DNA of 64,000 nt from contig OX638133.1 of NCBI GenBank assembly GCA_951804985.1, positions 6,344,501-6,408,500 on the forward strand, given 5' to 3'. The position numbers and the translations under genes are program-made. Below the pieces are notes generated by a model. It was not told where the DNA came from. It was given only the letters and a program-made list of their open reading frames with translations, and searched no databases. This document shows positions 1-10,164 of this stretch, in pieces. Origin of the DNA: Dryomyza anilis. Lineage: Eukaryota > Arthropoda > Insecta > Diptera > Dryomyzidae. Position 1 is the stretch's first letter, and every line of letters begins with the position of its first letter.

Positions 1-82
1 GATAATCATAATCTTGTCATGTCTTCCCTGAAATGGAAAAGTAGTACCTCAACAAGATATTTCAGACTTCATTTTTAGAGTG

Positions 83-1153
83 ATGGAAATTAGTTTTTAT
101 TTCATTTATGGTCGTCATAATCGTCCTAGCAGATCAAAAATTGAGCGTCTAGTGGAAAAATTTGAATCCACAGGCACAGTACAAAATGTTCCCGTGCCAG
201 TGAGACAAAGAAGTGCCCGTACTGTCGAGAATATTGCTACTGCTGAGGCTTCAGTTGAAGAAAGCCCAAATGTGTCTCTCATATGTCGTTCTCAAGCGTT
301 GGGCATCTCTGTGTCGTCCTTGTGGCGAATTTTGCGAAAAGATCTTGGCCTACATCCTTACAAAATCAAATTGACGCAAGAACTGAAGCCGCTTGACCAC
401 CAAAAGCGTCGTATGTTCGTGAATTGGGCTGAGCAACAACTTGAAAATGATTCGGATTTTCATCGAAAAATCATCTTCAGCGATGAGGCTCATTTCAGGC
501 TGAATGGCTTCGTCAATAAACAAAATATGCGTTATTGGTCAGACAGCAATCCACACGTACTCCATGAGTCATCATTGCATCCCGAAAAAATTACGGTTTG
601 GTGCGGTTTATGGGCCGGCGGCGTCATTAGGCCGTACTTCTTCCGTGATGATCAAGACCGGCACGTTACTGTGAATGGGAATTGCTACCGTTCAATGATA
701 ACCGAATATTTTTGGCTCCAATTGGATGATATGGACTTGGAGAACATGTGGTTTCAACAGGACGGCGCCACAAGCCACACAGCGAATGCCACAATCAATT
801 TATTGGAAACCAAGTTTGGAGAACGTGTTTTCTCACGAAATAGTCCAGTCGATTGGCCGCCTCGGTCGTGCGATTTGACGCCGTTAGACTATTTCCTGTG
901 GGGCTACGGCAAGTCTATGGTCTATGCCAACAAGCCAGCGACAATTGATGAACTTCGTACGAATATCGAACGTGAAATTGCAGCAGTATCGGCCGATTTA
1001 TGCTTGAAAACCGTCGAAAATTGGGTTCAGCGCATGAACTTCTGCAAGCGTGCCCGTGGTGGCCATGCAATGCCATTGATATCCAAAACCGTTTTTGTTT
1101 TATTTAAAAACACTTTTGTAGCGCTCTTATTGAAAAACCCTTTATATTCCTGA
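83..1153 (+). CDS. mariner-family transposase, rosa type (DD41D), N-terminus incomplete
   Basis: Cut-and-paste transposase of the IS630/Tc1/mariner superfamily. The 356-residue frame is uninterrupted. An N-terminal helix-turn-helix part is followed by WRILRKDLG and HPYKIKLTQELKP, then the catalytic aspartates: FSDEAHF near residue 134, QQDGATSHTA near 227 and LTPLDYFLWG near 269. The last two aspartates are separated by 41 residues, the DD41D spacing known for the rosa group first described from tephritid flies. The first ATG is at 83, but the frame is open back to about 32, and the residues before GRHNRPS do not look like the family, so the true N-terminus is decayed or rearranged. The C-terminus runs about 25 residues past the usual RARGGH end through mariner 3' non-coding DNA, which suggests loss of the normal stop. 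The element seems to end near 1145, where a TA and older repeat sequence follow. I see no inverted terminal repeat inside the window. Confidence 0.85.
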   Translation: MEISFYFIYGRHNRPSRSKIERLVEKFESTGTVQNVPVPVRQRSARTVENIATAEASVEESPNVSLICRSQALGISVSSLWRILRKDLGLHPYKIKLTQELKPLDHQKRRMFVNWAEQQLENDSDFHRKIIFSDEAHFRLNGFVNKQNMRYWSDSNPHVLHESSLHPEKITVWCGLWAGGVIRPYFFRDDQDRHVTVNGNCYRSMITEYFWLQLDDMDLENMWFQQDGATSHTANATINLLETKFGERVFSRNSPVDWPPRSCDLTPLDYFLWGYGKSMVYANKPATIDELRTNIEREIAAVSADLCLKTVENWVQRMNFCKRARGGHAMPLISKTVFVLFKNTFVALLLKNPLYS

Positions 1154-1342
1154 TCAGCATCAATACCCGAGAGTTTTTAGTCCGTCTGTATGTATGTCTG
1201 TCCGACTACACGGTAACTTGAGAAATGTTGGTCAGAACACGTTGAAATTTGGTTTCAATGTTTTTGGCCAAAAAATGGTTCAGTATATGGAAATGAGCCA
1301 AATCGGTCAACGGACACGTCCACCCCCAATACAAGTCACTTA
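1146..1342 (+). repeat. fragment of a dispersed fly repeat, interrupted by the mariner
   Basis: The text tgatcagcat followed by tccgtctgtatgtatgtctg resembles the interior of the repeat at 5718-6338. The mariner 3' end abuts it and the foldback element begins right after it, so this is the older host sequence of a nested insertion. Its likely 3' remainder is at about 2440-2570. Confidence 0.5.
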
Positions 1343-2269
1343 TATACAGGGTGTTTGGTTCATCGATGTCAATAATTTAGGGCATCATTCTATGACTCAA
1401 AAAAATTAGAAAATGTTAAATAAAATTATGTCCTATTTTGCACCCTGTTTGATATACAGGCTGTTTAGTAAATGCATATTACTGAGATAACCTAGTCAAG
1501 AAAATTAGTTTTAAAGTATAATATAGTGATAAATGAATAGCAACTCTTGTTTTAGATAATTAAATTACCTTTCCAATGGTATATCACATCTTCGATCACC
1601 ATGATTTATTCCTATTTTAAAATGTACGTTAAATAGAAATTTACAAAAATAAAAATTCAAATTTTTACTTCGTTATTGCTTACCCCATTTTTTTCTAATT
1701 TATAATGATAGACCATTTCATTTGCAGTATTTCCCTTTCAATCACAGTGATTTTAACTTGATAAGAAATGCTGCAGAAATAATTAAACAGTGGCGGGTCA
1801 ATTACAAGATCCGCCACTGTATAATTATTTCTGTGGCATAACTTACCAGTTTAAAATCACAGTAATTTGTTTAGAAAGTAATGGGAATAATTATTAATTA
1901 TTATAAATTAGAAAAAATGGAGTAATAGATTACGAAATTTTGAGAAATTCAATGCCAAAGTAAAAATTTTGAATTTTTAATTTTTGTAAATTTCAACTTT
2001 ACGTACGTTTTAAAAAAGAAAGAAATCATGGGGCTCCAAGATGTGATATACCATTAAAAAGGTATTTTAATTTTCTATTTATCTTTCTATTTATATTATA
2101 TATCCAATTTTCTTGACTACGTTATGTCAGTAATATGCATTTACTAAACACCCTGTATCTTAAACAAGGTGGAAAATAGGACATAATTTTATTTTACATT
2201 TTCTTATTTTTTTGAGTAAAAGAATGATCCCCTAAATTATTGACATCGATGAACAAATTACCCTGTATA
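1343..2269. mobile_element. 927-bp foldback (long inverted repeat) element, TA-flanked
   Basis: The element starts TATACAGGGTG and ends CCCTGTATA. The two halves are diverged reverse complements along nearly their whole length, for example catcgatgtcaataattta near the left end and attattgacatcgatg near the right, with a centre at about 1804 where cagtggcgggtc faces gatccgccactg. No coding capacity is seen. TA flanks and a palindromic body suggest a non-autonomous element moved by a Tc1/mariner-type transposase. A second copy lies at 30123-30897. Confidence 0.8.
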
Positions 2270-2929
2270 ATATTTTAAGAACCAATAAATCGTAAATTAT
2301 TCAAGATTTAGTTATAAAATTTAAAATGTATTGTTAGAATTCACCTAAAAATATGTGCTCCAAAAATAGACGAGATCCCACTTTTTAACAAAAATTATTT
2401 TCCGATTTTTTTTTTTTTTTGTTTTTATTATTAATAAGAACCAATTATCCCACAAAGTTATACCAGTAATATATCCACCAAGAGTGTAGGGTATTCCATA
2501 ACCAGGCACGACCGACTATAAAAGTCCGTTCCATGTGACCGAACTTACCCATGTGACCCAACTTTCCCAACTCGTTAACTAACATCCGATACAAAATTTA
2601 AAACTGCCAATTTTCTGTGTATTAGCAGGAAATACGTTCGAAATATTTATAAAAAATGTTAACTCGCGTTACAGATTTTTTTCTTAATTCTTATTAATAT
2701 TTAAACGAAATTAAAAATTTTTAATTTATTTCTTTTGTTTGTGCAATCTTTTCCAAGCTACTGCATAAGTTTGCAACCCTGTTTGGAACTTTTTTCAACA
2801 GCTTTGCAAGCTTTCGGAAAAGCTCTCAAGTTTTTATTGCTCTCCATTGTAAACAACGAATCGAACAACCAATGTGCCATGTGCAGATAATGCTTTGACT
2901 CTGTTATTTGCAGCCTCAATGTGTAATTA
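2270..2929. other. AT-rich stretch with repeat remnant, no gene seen
   Basis: Positions 2440-2570 (gtgtagggtat, accgactataaaagtcc, cccaactttcccaact) match the sequence that follows the repeat at 5718-6338 and are its decayed 3' end. The rest is AT-rich DNA with no supported feature on either strand. Confidence 0.45.
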
Positions 2930-3498
2930 ACAGTGGGCACTACTAATCATGTTAGTGTCGCTGTTAAAGTAGATACTGTTGCTATGTTTCAGTCGCTATT
3001 GCTGTTAATTTTCCGGTTGTTATTACTAAAGCTGTTAGTGTTGCTGCTGTCGCTGTTAATGTTGCTGCCGTCAATTCTTCAGATGCAGCTGGGCTGCTGT
3101 GCTGAACGCGGTTCATTCATCCGGACACCTTTTGACGGCTGGCATCGCATTCGTCTGACTAAATAAAATAAACAAAACAAATAAAAAAAAAAAATTACGG
3201 CGTAAAAAAATGAAAAGCTGAAATACATTCAACACGCTATTTTATCAGGTTGACTTTTTTTTGGTGATTTTTTTTTTATTTTTATTTATTCTGTTATTTT
3301 TCGTATTTTGTGCAATAAAACTTAAAAAAAATATTGCGCGTGTCCAGAACTGTGCGCCGTTGTTGATCCGATAAGATAAGAATTGCTCTGTCTGATCTAT
3401 TATGACTCGTAAGTGATGCGATCTAAAGTCTGCTGGTAGTGTTAAGTGAGAGTATCTCGTGTATCCGCAAGATACGCGCGCGTATTTCAAAAACGTTT
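2930..3498 (+). promoter_or_regulatory. possible promoter-proximal region with GTTGCT-rich low complexity
   Basis: Positions 2930-3090 are rich in imperfect GTT/GCT triplets, and 3330-3498 is more GC-rich than its surroundings (gtatccgcaagatacgcgcg). It ends at ttttcagtgcgagtc, an initiator-like TCAGTG followed by leader-like sequence. This is inference from composition only; open frames here do not look like protein genes. Confidence 0.2.
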
Positions 3499-3685
3499 TC
3501 AGTGCGAGTCTTCAACGCAGTGTGCCAACAACAAGCAAGTCAGTCAGTGGAATCAGTCAATCAGTTGTTACACGACTGACACAAAATACATTAGTGAAAA
3601 AATAGTGACTTTTTTTCTGACTAACGAAATTAAAGTGCATCCATCCATCAGATACTTTACCACTGTACAGTTTGTACTGCATTTC
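3499..3685 (+). other. putative non-coding first exon (5' leader)
   Basis: The sequence after the initiator-like TCAGTG is CAA/CAG-rich (ccaacaacaagcaagtcag) like fly leaders, and ends at atttc/GTAAGT, a good splice donor. No long reading frame begins in it. If real it would be an upstream leader exon of a + strand gene, most simply the KRAP-domain gene. Evidence is weak. Confidence 0.22.
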
Positions 3686-4017
3686 GTAAGTGTTTGTTTC
3701 ACAATAAAATTTAATAAAATTTATTCATGTTTTTATTTTGTCATAACTGTTTCTCTGACACGTTTTTGTTGTGTTCACGATTTTCGTCAATAAATAATCG
3801 TCAGTTTGTTGTGTTTTTCATTATATTATTTGACGTTCAATGCCACATATAAAAAATAGTTATTGCTGTTTTAATTTACTGTAATTATACAGCCCAACTA
3901 TTTGCTTCGAGTGTTACCAGCTGATAAAATTATTTAATTTATTATAAATAGATAATTATTTTTTTTATATTTTTTATCATTTAAAAATTAAAAATAAACA
4001 CTTTGTAATTATAATAC
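3686..4017. other. AT-rich stretch, nothing recognised
   Basis: AT-rich intronic or intergenic DNA without a gene or clear repeat. Confidence 0.4.
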
Positions 4018-4245
4018 TACACTCAGAAGAAAAAAAATCATAAAATCCCTTTAAAATTTGTCAATAGGACAGTTATTGATTTAATAGTATACAAATAATA
4101 AATATTTTCATATAAACTCAAATAAATTTTATAGTATTTTGTAGTATATAATAGGATAGTATTTAATAGGATAGGAGTTAATTGTTTATCGGCTAATTTT
4201 AATAGTAAAAACTATTAATTTTATGGTATGTTTTTTCTGAGTATA
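4018..4245. mobile_element. MITE, ACACYCAGAAAA family
   Basis: It starts TACACTCAGA and ends TCTGAGTATA, with interior text gtcaataggacagttattga and tttaatagtatacaaa shared with copies at 32533-32756 and 40906-41177. Length is 228 bp; the ends are inverted and TA-flanked. No coding capacity. Confidence 0.7.
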
Positions 4246-4359
4246 CATTTAAAATATGAATGCTGTGTAATGTAGAAAGCAGTGTCAAACTCTTATATTG
4301 TAAATAGAAATTTACAAATAATTAATATGAAAATATTTCAATTGTCGAAAAAAATCATA

Positions 4360-4500
4360 TAACTCTCAGAATAAAATCATTAATTCTCATTAAAATTGCT
4401 CAAGATCAATTAATGATTTAATAGTATTCAAAACATAAATCTAAACAAAATTACATCGTATTTTTTAAATATGATTATAATAGAATGTAATACATACTAT
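4360..4500. mobile_element. truncated, diverged copy of the ACACYCAGAAAA MITE
   Basis: ctcagaataaaatcat followed by attaaaattgctcaa and aatgatttaatagtattca align with the left half of the 4018-4245 element. The right half is lost or too diverged to follow. Confidence 0.5.
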
Positions 4501-4509
4501 TATATAATT

Positions 4510-4670
4510 ATAATATAATAATAATAGTTTGGCACTACAGTTCTATAAGAACTTAGGCCGAGCTCTCTCACCATTTTGAGCTGTGCGCGTTATATTTGTA
4601 CTCAAAGTGGTGTGACCTGCAGTTTATTGCCGAATCCAAACGGCGGGTGAAAGCTTTTCATAGCTTTTCA
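4510..4670 (-). mobile_element. tRNA-derived SINE, truncated copy lacking the tRNA head
   Basis: Starts with the ATA/TAA-rich tail and agtttggcactacagttc, passes cgagctctctcaccatttt and ttgccgaatcc, and stops after the ggcgggtgaaagctttt block. The tRNA-like promoter part is missing, so this copy is dead. Confidence 0.75.
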
Positions 4671-5717
4671 TTTTTTGGTGTATATTTCATTTGGCGTTTA
4701 TTTCATGCACGCTGCAAAAGAAGGGGCTCTCCCAAACATAATTTTGCAGGTATTACATTTTTATAATAACGGCCAAACATATTTTTGCTTTCGTTCAAAT
4801 ATATTAATGTTCAGAATTAATAATTTTTGGCGTTCTTTCTAACATATATATGTTTGAATTTGAAAAACATTTTATTTACACGTAAACATATTTATGTTTA
4901 CATTAAATTTTGATGTTAAAAAGTAAATTTAGTGCTTCTAAGTTCTATACACAATATTAATTTTTCCCTTTTTTTAAATTACATTTTATTTTTATTTATA
5001 TTATATAATTATTTACTTAAACTATTATTTTTTTATTACACATCTTTTATTTATACTTAATATTTTAATTTACATCTATTGTTCCTATTTTGGATTCTGT
5101 TAATTACGGATTAATTTGATATTTCACAAACAGCCACTATCTGGTATTTAGAGTAATTGGCGGTAATTAAACAAATTCTTTCCACCAAAAAGAACTTTTG
5201 AACTATATGAAAAGTATTAATGTGAGTGTTACTTAGTGCTAAAAGTAGGCAGCGTTGTTATTTAATTGTGATATCGTAATGCTAAACATACATATAATTA
5301 CATTCAATTATACATAATTATAATTACATTCAAACATATTCAAACAAATTTTTTCTATTAAATTTAAATATGGAATAATCATATTTCAATCTGAACAAAA
5401 TAATTATACAATTCAATTATAATGTAATTGGATTTTACTCCTAATATTTATATGGTCATTTTGAATTATGTTATAATTACATTCAAACATATTCAAACAA
5501 ATTTTTTCTATACGTGTAGCGTCGAAATTGCATTGCAGTCACTATTTAGAATTATATAAATTACACAACTTTACAAAAGTACACACAAAATACTGTATTA
5601 AAACCAAATACATATTTTATTTTAAATAAATACATTTGTAGTTGTTTTCTTTTGAAAGACAATTGGTATTGTTTCATCTGAAAAAAAAATCAATTAATAG
5701 TTTTATAACTATTTTTA
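4671..5717. other. AT-rich stretch with a 38-bp direct duplication, no gene
   Basis: Positions near 5320 and 5470 share the same ~38-bp text (ttacattcaaacatattc and onward), and short palindromic pieces with ATATATATG or TAATTATA recur. Probably old transposon DNA; no coding region on either strand. Confidence 0.4.
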
Positions 5718-6338
5718 TACCCTACACTAAGAGTGAAAGGGTATATTCAGTTTGGTACGCCGTTTGTAACACCCAGAAGGAAGCATCTCCGGTATGGAAA
5801 AGTATATATATTCTTGATCAGCATGACCTCCTGAGTCGATTTAGCGATGTCCGTCTGTCTGTCTGTCCGTCTGTCTGTCCGTCTGTCTGTCTGTCTGTCT
5901 GTTGAAATCCCTACTACTTTTAAAATTGAAGTGCTAGATAAATGAAACTTAAAACTTAGGTTACTTATATACCTACGCTGTATGTGCGAAAAAATTGGAG
6001 AGATCGGTCCATTGTGACCTATGATCGGACCACTTATGTTCAAATACCTCATATAAAATGTACATATAAAGATCAATTTTTATGTGTACGTGCTTAGGTA
6101 AACTTTTTTGGTTAAATATATATTGACTCATGCTCAAATACATGATAATAATGTTTTCCGGCGAAAAGACTTGTGGTTCACAAAAAAAAAAATCGAAATT
6201 CGGTACACCTACCCATTTGTAAATATGGGTATCAAATGAATGGAAATTCTTCAGCGATTGAGTGTTTGTAGTTATTTTCAGGATTCGTATACCCTGGTGA
6301 CCTATATTTGAATGGTAACCACACATATGTGTAGGGTA
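5718..6338. mobile_element. dispersed repeat with short inverted ends and a GTCT microsatellite
   Basis: It begins TACCCTACAC and ends GTGTAGGGTA, a 10-bp inverted pair. The start (aagagtgaaagggtatattc), the ttcttgatcagcatgacctc block and the following (GTCT/GTCC) run are of a kind I have seen scattered in fly genomes. Reading frames across it are by-products of the microsatellite. Sequence after 6338 (tatagtcggcttagaacg, cccaactgg) belongs to the same repeat and extends to about 6435. Confidence 0.6.
5847..5901. repeat. (GTCT)n/(GTCC)n microsatellite inside the dispersed repeat
   Basis: About 13 tetranucleotide units, GTCT with interspersed GTCC, lie between cgatttagcgat and gttgaaatccc. 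Confidence 0.9.
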
Positions 6339-6632
6339 TTTATAGTCGGCTTAGAACGACTATAATTTTGATAATCCTAACTATCATAATTACACCTACT
6401 TTAAAATTGCCCCTGTGATCTAACCTTCCCAACTGGTTTGTATTTTTTTTTTAAATAAACGACAAAAAATTTCGGATTATTCAAAAATATTTATTTTACA
6501 AATCAAGCAAGCAGTTTTTCATATTTCGATGCTTAAATTCAGAAGCTCATTTTTCCGTTTTAATCTAATTTAAAAAAATTATTATTTAAGAAATATAATT
6601 AACCAAGTATATTTCTATTTCTTTATTACTTT

Positions 6633-7566
6633 TTTTTGTTTTTTTTATTTCTTTATTTCTTTATTTCTTTATTTCTTTATTTCTTTATTTCTTTATTTCT
6701 TTATTTCTTTATTTCTTTATTTCTTTAATTCTTTAATTCTTTAATTCTTTATTTCTTTATTTCTTTATTTCTATATTTCTTTATTTCTTTATTTCTTTAT
6801 TTCTTTATTTCTTTATTTCTTTATTTCTTTATTACTTTATTTCTTTATTTCTTTATTTCTTTATTTCTTTATTTCTTTATTTCTTTATTTCTTTATTTCT
6901 TTATTTCTTTATTTCTTTATTTCTTTATTTCTTTAATTCTTTAATTCTTTAATTCTTTATTTCTTTATTTCTTTATTTCTATATTTCTTTATTTCTTTAT
7001 TTCTTTATTTCTTTATTTCTTTATTTCTTTATTTCTTTATTTCTTTATTTCTTTATTTCTTTATTTCTTTATTTCTTTATTTCTTTATTTCTTTATTTCT
7101 TTATTTCTTTATTACTTTATTTCTTTATTTCTTTATTTCTTTATTTCTTTATTTCTTTATTTCTTTATTACTTTATTTCTTTATTTCTTTATTTTTTAAT
7201 TTCTTTATTTCTTTATCTCTTTATTTCTTTATTTCTTTATTACATTATTTCTTTATTTCATTATTTCTTTATTTCTTTATTTCTATATTTCTATATTTCT
7301 ATATTTCTTTATTTCTTTATTTATTTATTTCTTTATTTCTTTATTTCTTTATTTCTTTATTTCTTTATTTCTTTATTACTTTATTTCTTTATTTCTTTAT
7401 TTTTTAATTTCTTTATTTCTTTATCTCTTTATTTCTTTATTTCTTTATTACTTTATTTCTTTATTTCTTAGTTTTTTTTATTTCTTTATTTCTTCATTTC
7501 TTTATTTCTTTATTTCTTTATTTCTTTATCTCTTTATTACTTTAATTCTTTATTTCTTTATTTATT
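6633..7566. repeat. long microsatellite, 8-bp unit TTTCTTTA
   Basis: About 115 units with point variants (attctttaa, tttctata, ttactttat, tttttaat). Variant clusters recur at a distance of about 205-210 bp (near 6725 and 6930; near 7190 and 7400), so blocks of the array were duplicated as units. Confidence 0.95.
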
Positions 7567-8280
7567 AATCTTCTGAATTTGAAAAAATTGTCTGTATTTG
7601 TGTTTGATTTCTTTCTTCTAAGATTTCCTCTATATGGCAACGCTCCAAACGCATTTTATTCGCTTGCAACAACAAATTTATTTCCGCTCATGTAGCAAAA
7701 GTGCAACGACTTCAATTAATTGTTTAGAAGTCTCGTAGTATTAGACCAATTTTATTGGTTTTATTTTTTTTTTAGCTATTATTGTTTTTGTGTAGTTGAC
7801 ATTTAAATTCATCTCACACTATTCTATACATCGATGTCCCACATTCATTCGCATTCAATAAGCGAATGCGTAAAGTGTTGAATGATTTTCGATTATAAAA
7901 AATATTCATTGTTCTACAAATTTGTTTATAATTGATAGAAATGCAATGTATTTAGCATTAATATTTAAATAGTTTAATAAATACAAATAAAATAGAGAAA
8001 AATACAACAAACATAATTGGAATCATATAATTGATAATGAAAGAAAAATAATAATAAATGAAAGAAATAAAAAATAATTTTTAAAAAATATAAAATAATA
8101 TAACATAATTAAAAATAGCATTGAATGTATTTGAATAGAGTTAAGTTAATAAATACTTAAAATTATATAAAAATCATTTATCAAATCTTAATAACTTTTA
8201 ACATTTAAAATTTCGTTCAAAATAATTTTTAATTTAATAGTTTTATATTTTAATATATATTAATGTTTTCTTTTTTCCAG
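7567..8280. other. AT-rich stretch ending in a polypyrimidine tract
   Basis: No gene seen. A short hairpin (cattcgc / gcgaatg) lies at about 7848-7870. The last bases, ttttcttttttccag, form a strong splice-acceptor-like sequence that feeds the putative exon at 8281. Confidence 0.35.
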
Positions 8281-8507
8281 GAAACTTAACGTCATTCATC
8301 TCCTAACAGTTCCGCATTCAAGTGCATAAATCACCAATGATTTTTAATAAATACCACTTAAAAAATTAAAATCCATTGGCTGTATTCGAAAGTCATACAT
8401 ACGACAACACTGTGCTGTTAGAAATTTAAACCAAGTGGCAACACTTGTTGATATTTAACTAACTCTCCAATTCAAGTCCAACAAATTCAAGTGGTTTTTA
8501 ATACCAG
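8281..8507 (+). other. putative internal non-coding exon
   Basis: It is bounded by a textbook acceptor (ttttcttttttccag) and a textbook donor (accag/GTGAGT) 227 bp apart on the + strand. All three + frames hit stops early, so it would be untranslated leader. Its base composition is richer in C and A than its flanks. It may belong to a long 5' leader of the KRAP-domain gene, with the satellite array in the following intron. No transcript evidence is available. Confidence 0.35.
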
Positions 8508-9309
8508 GTGAGTTCTATGAAAAATATTTTAATTAAACAGTTTAATGAATATTTAAAATCAACTTAATTGAGTGAGAAAGCGATTTTGTGTCATATATAT
8601 TTATGCTAAATGTTTAGACAATTTGTATAATTACATTAATCTATTATTACAGCTCATTAAATATTTATATTTACACTTTTCCCAATTGTAGTTAGGGCGA
8701 CAAATTAAATGTAGCAATTTTTAAACTATTTCTAAAAAAAGTTCGAAAACAATTTTGAAAATGTTTTGCAATTGTTTTCTTTTTTTGTTCTTTAACAATT
8801 TTATTAGTTACACATATTAGGTACACTGCAAAGTAATTCTGCAAATTTTTTCTCGGGAATTAACAGACAATGATAGAGTTTGCTGCCTATTTCCCGCCAG
8901 ACCCTAAGCTATGTTGGGAAACAATCTATAAAATTACAAAAACTGTACCCAAAACAATATTTCTAGTATTTTTCCCGATAAAATCACACAAATCATTGGA
9001 ACCCCAGCAGGGTCGAGGTCATGAATCGGACAATTAAATTTCACGGAATTAGTCAATCTTCTATATACTTCCGAAAATATTCCATTTTATGCCAGACATT
9101 TTGTTACGGGAAATTTTGTGGAAGCAAATGTGAGATTATCAAATGTTATGGAATTTTCAACGCAGATTTCCGGCAAATTATTGGAACGAACAGAAAACAG
9201 ATGCAAATTTCGCCTTTTTTTCTGCTTGAAATCTTTCGAAAAAATGTTTTTAAACTGTCAAATATACTATCTGGAGGTATTAACAATATCCCATTTAATT
9301 TATTGTATA
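8508..9309. other. AT-rich stretch, no convincing gene
   Basis: Positions 8870-9240 are somewhat more GC-rich, and 9021-9326 has a 101-codon open frame, but its predicted protein shows no recognisable domain and overlaps another frame. Treated as non-coding. Confidence 0.4.
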
Positions 9310-9628
9310 ATATAATAATAATATAATAGTTTGGCGCTACAGTCCTGTACAGAACTTCGGCCGAGCTCTCTCACCATTTTGAGCTGTGCGTGTTATATTT
9401 GTACTCAAAGTGGTGGGACCTACAGTTTATTGCCGAATCCGAACGGCGGGTGAGAGCTTTTCATAGGCAATGGTTTTTACTCTCGTAGGTTTGCCATTTA
9501 CTGACGAGAGGTAGCGCGGTATAGAAAAATGTTTCTATGAAAAGATGTTGTTAGCCCCAGTCCAGGCTTGAACCGGGGACCTTTCGGCTCGCAGTCCAAC
9601 GCACTAACCACTGAGCTACCGCGGCTAC
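9310..9628 (-). mobile_element. tRNA-derived SINE, full length, 9-bp target duplication
   Basis: Read on the - strand it starts TAGCCGCGGTAGCTCAGTGG (box A region), has GGTTCAAGCC (box B), a unique body and a TAA/ATA tail. TATTGTATA flanks both ends (9301-9309 and 9629-9637), a target-site duplication from LINE-driven insertion. It is close in sequence to the copy at 33250-33560. Confidence 0.92.
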
Positions 9629-9637
9629 TATTGTATA

Positions 9638-10164
9638 GTATTTACTAATTATGAAGAAACTTTAATATAAGTAGAAAACTCTAAGGCCCTGCCATTTATA
9701 CTAATTCCTCTGCGAAAATTTCCACTTTCCAATTTATAAAACATTCGTAATTGTTTGTTCGTACTTCACAAAATTCTAATAGCTCTATTAATTATTTATT
9801 TACTGTATAAATATTTGTCTGCTTTTTTTCTTGTTATGCATGCCATTTTTTATTACATGATTTAATCATTCTGTCAACATTTTATACATTTTTATATAAT
9901 ATATTGTTGACTGTTTTAAATTCAACTAAATCTGTTGTTGCTTTTTGGCTCATTTTTGATTATATATCTTATGATTTGTTGTTATTTTCTGGCGAGTATA
10001 GATAAGAAATTTATTAAAAAAACAATCCTAAAATTGTTTATAATATAATGACCAAAAAAGTCTATAAACAAAAAAAAAAATCGAAAAATTTCACATCTCA
10101 AAACATGATTCATTTTATTATATAACATTACTAATTCGTGTATAAATTTCAACCCAGTACGTCA
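9638..10164. other. AT-rich stretch, nothing recognised
   Basis: No gene or repeat supported. The last ~20 bp grade into diverged satellite sequence. Confidence 0.4.

Noticed and set aside
5747..6326. Frames of 109-117 codons on the - strand
   Set aside because: They cover the GTCT microsatellite and the dispersed repeat; DRQTDRRT-type text is microsatellite translation.
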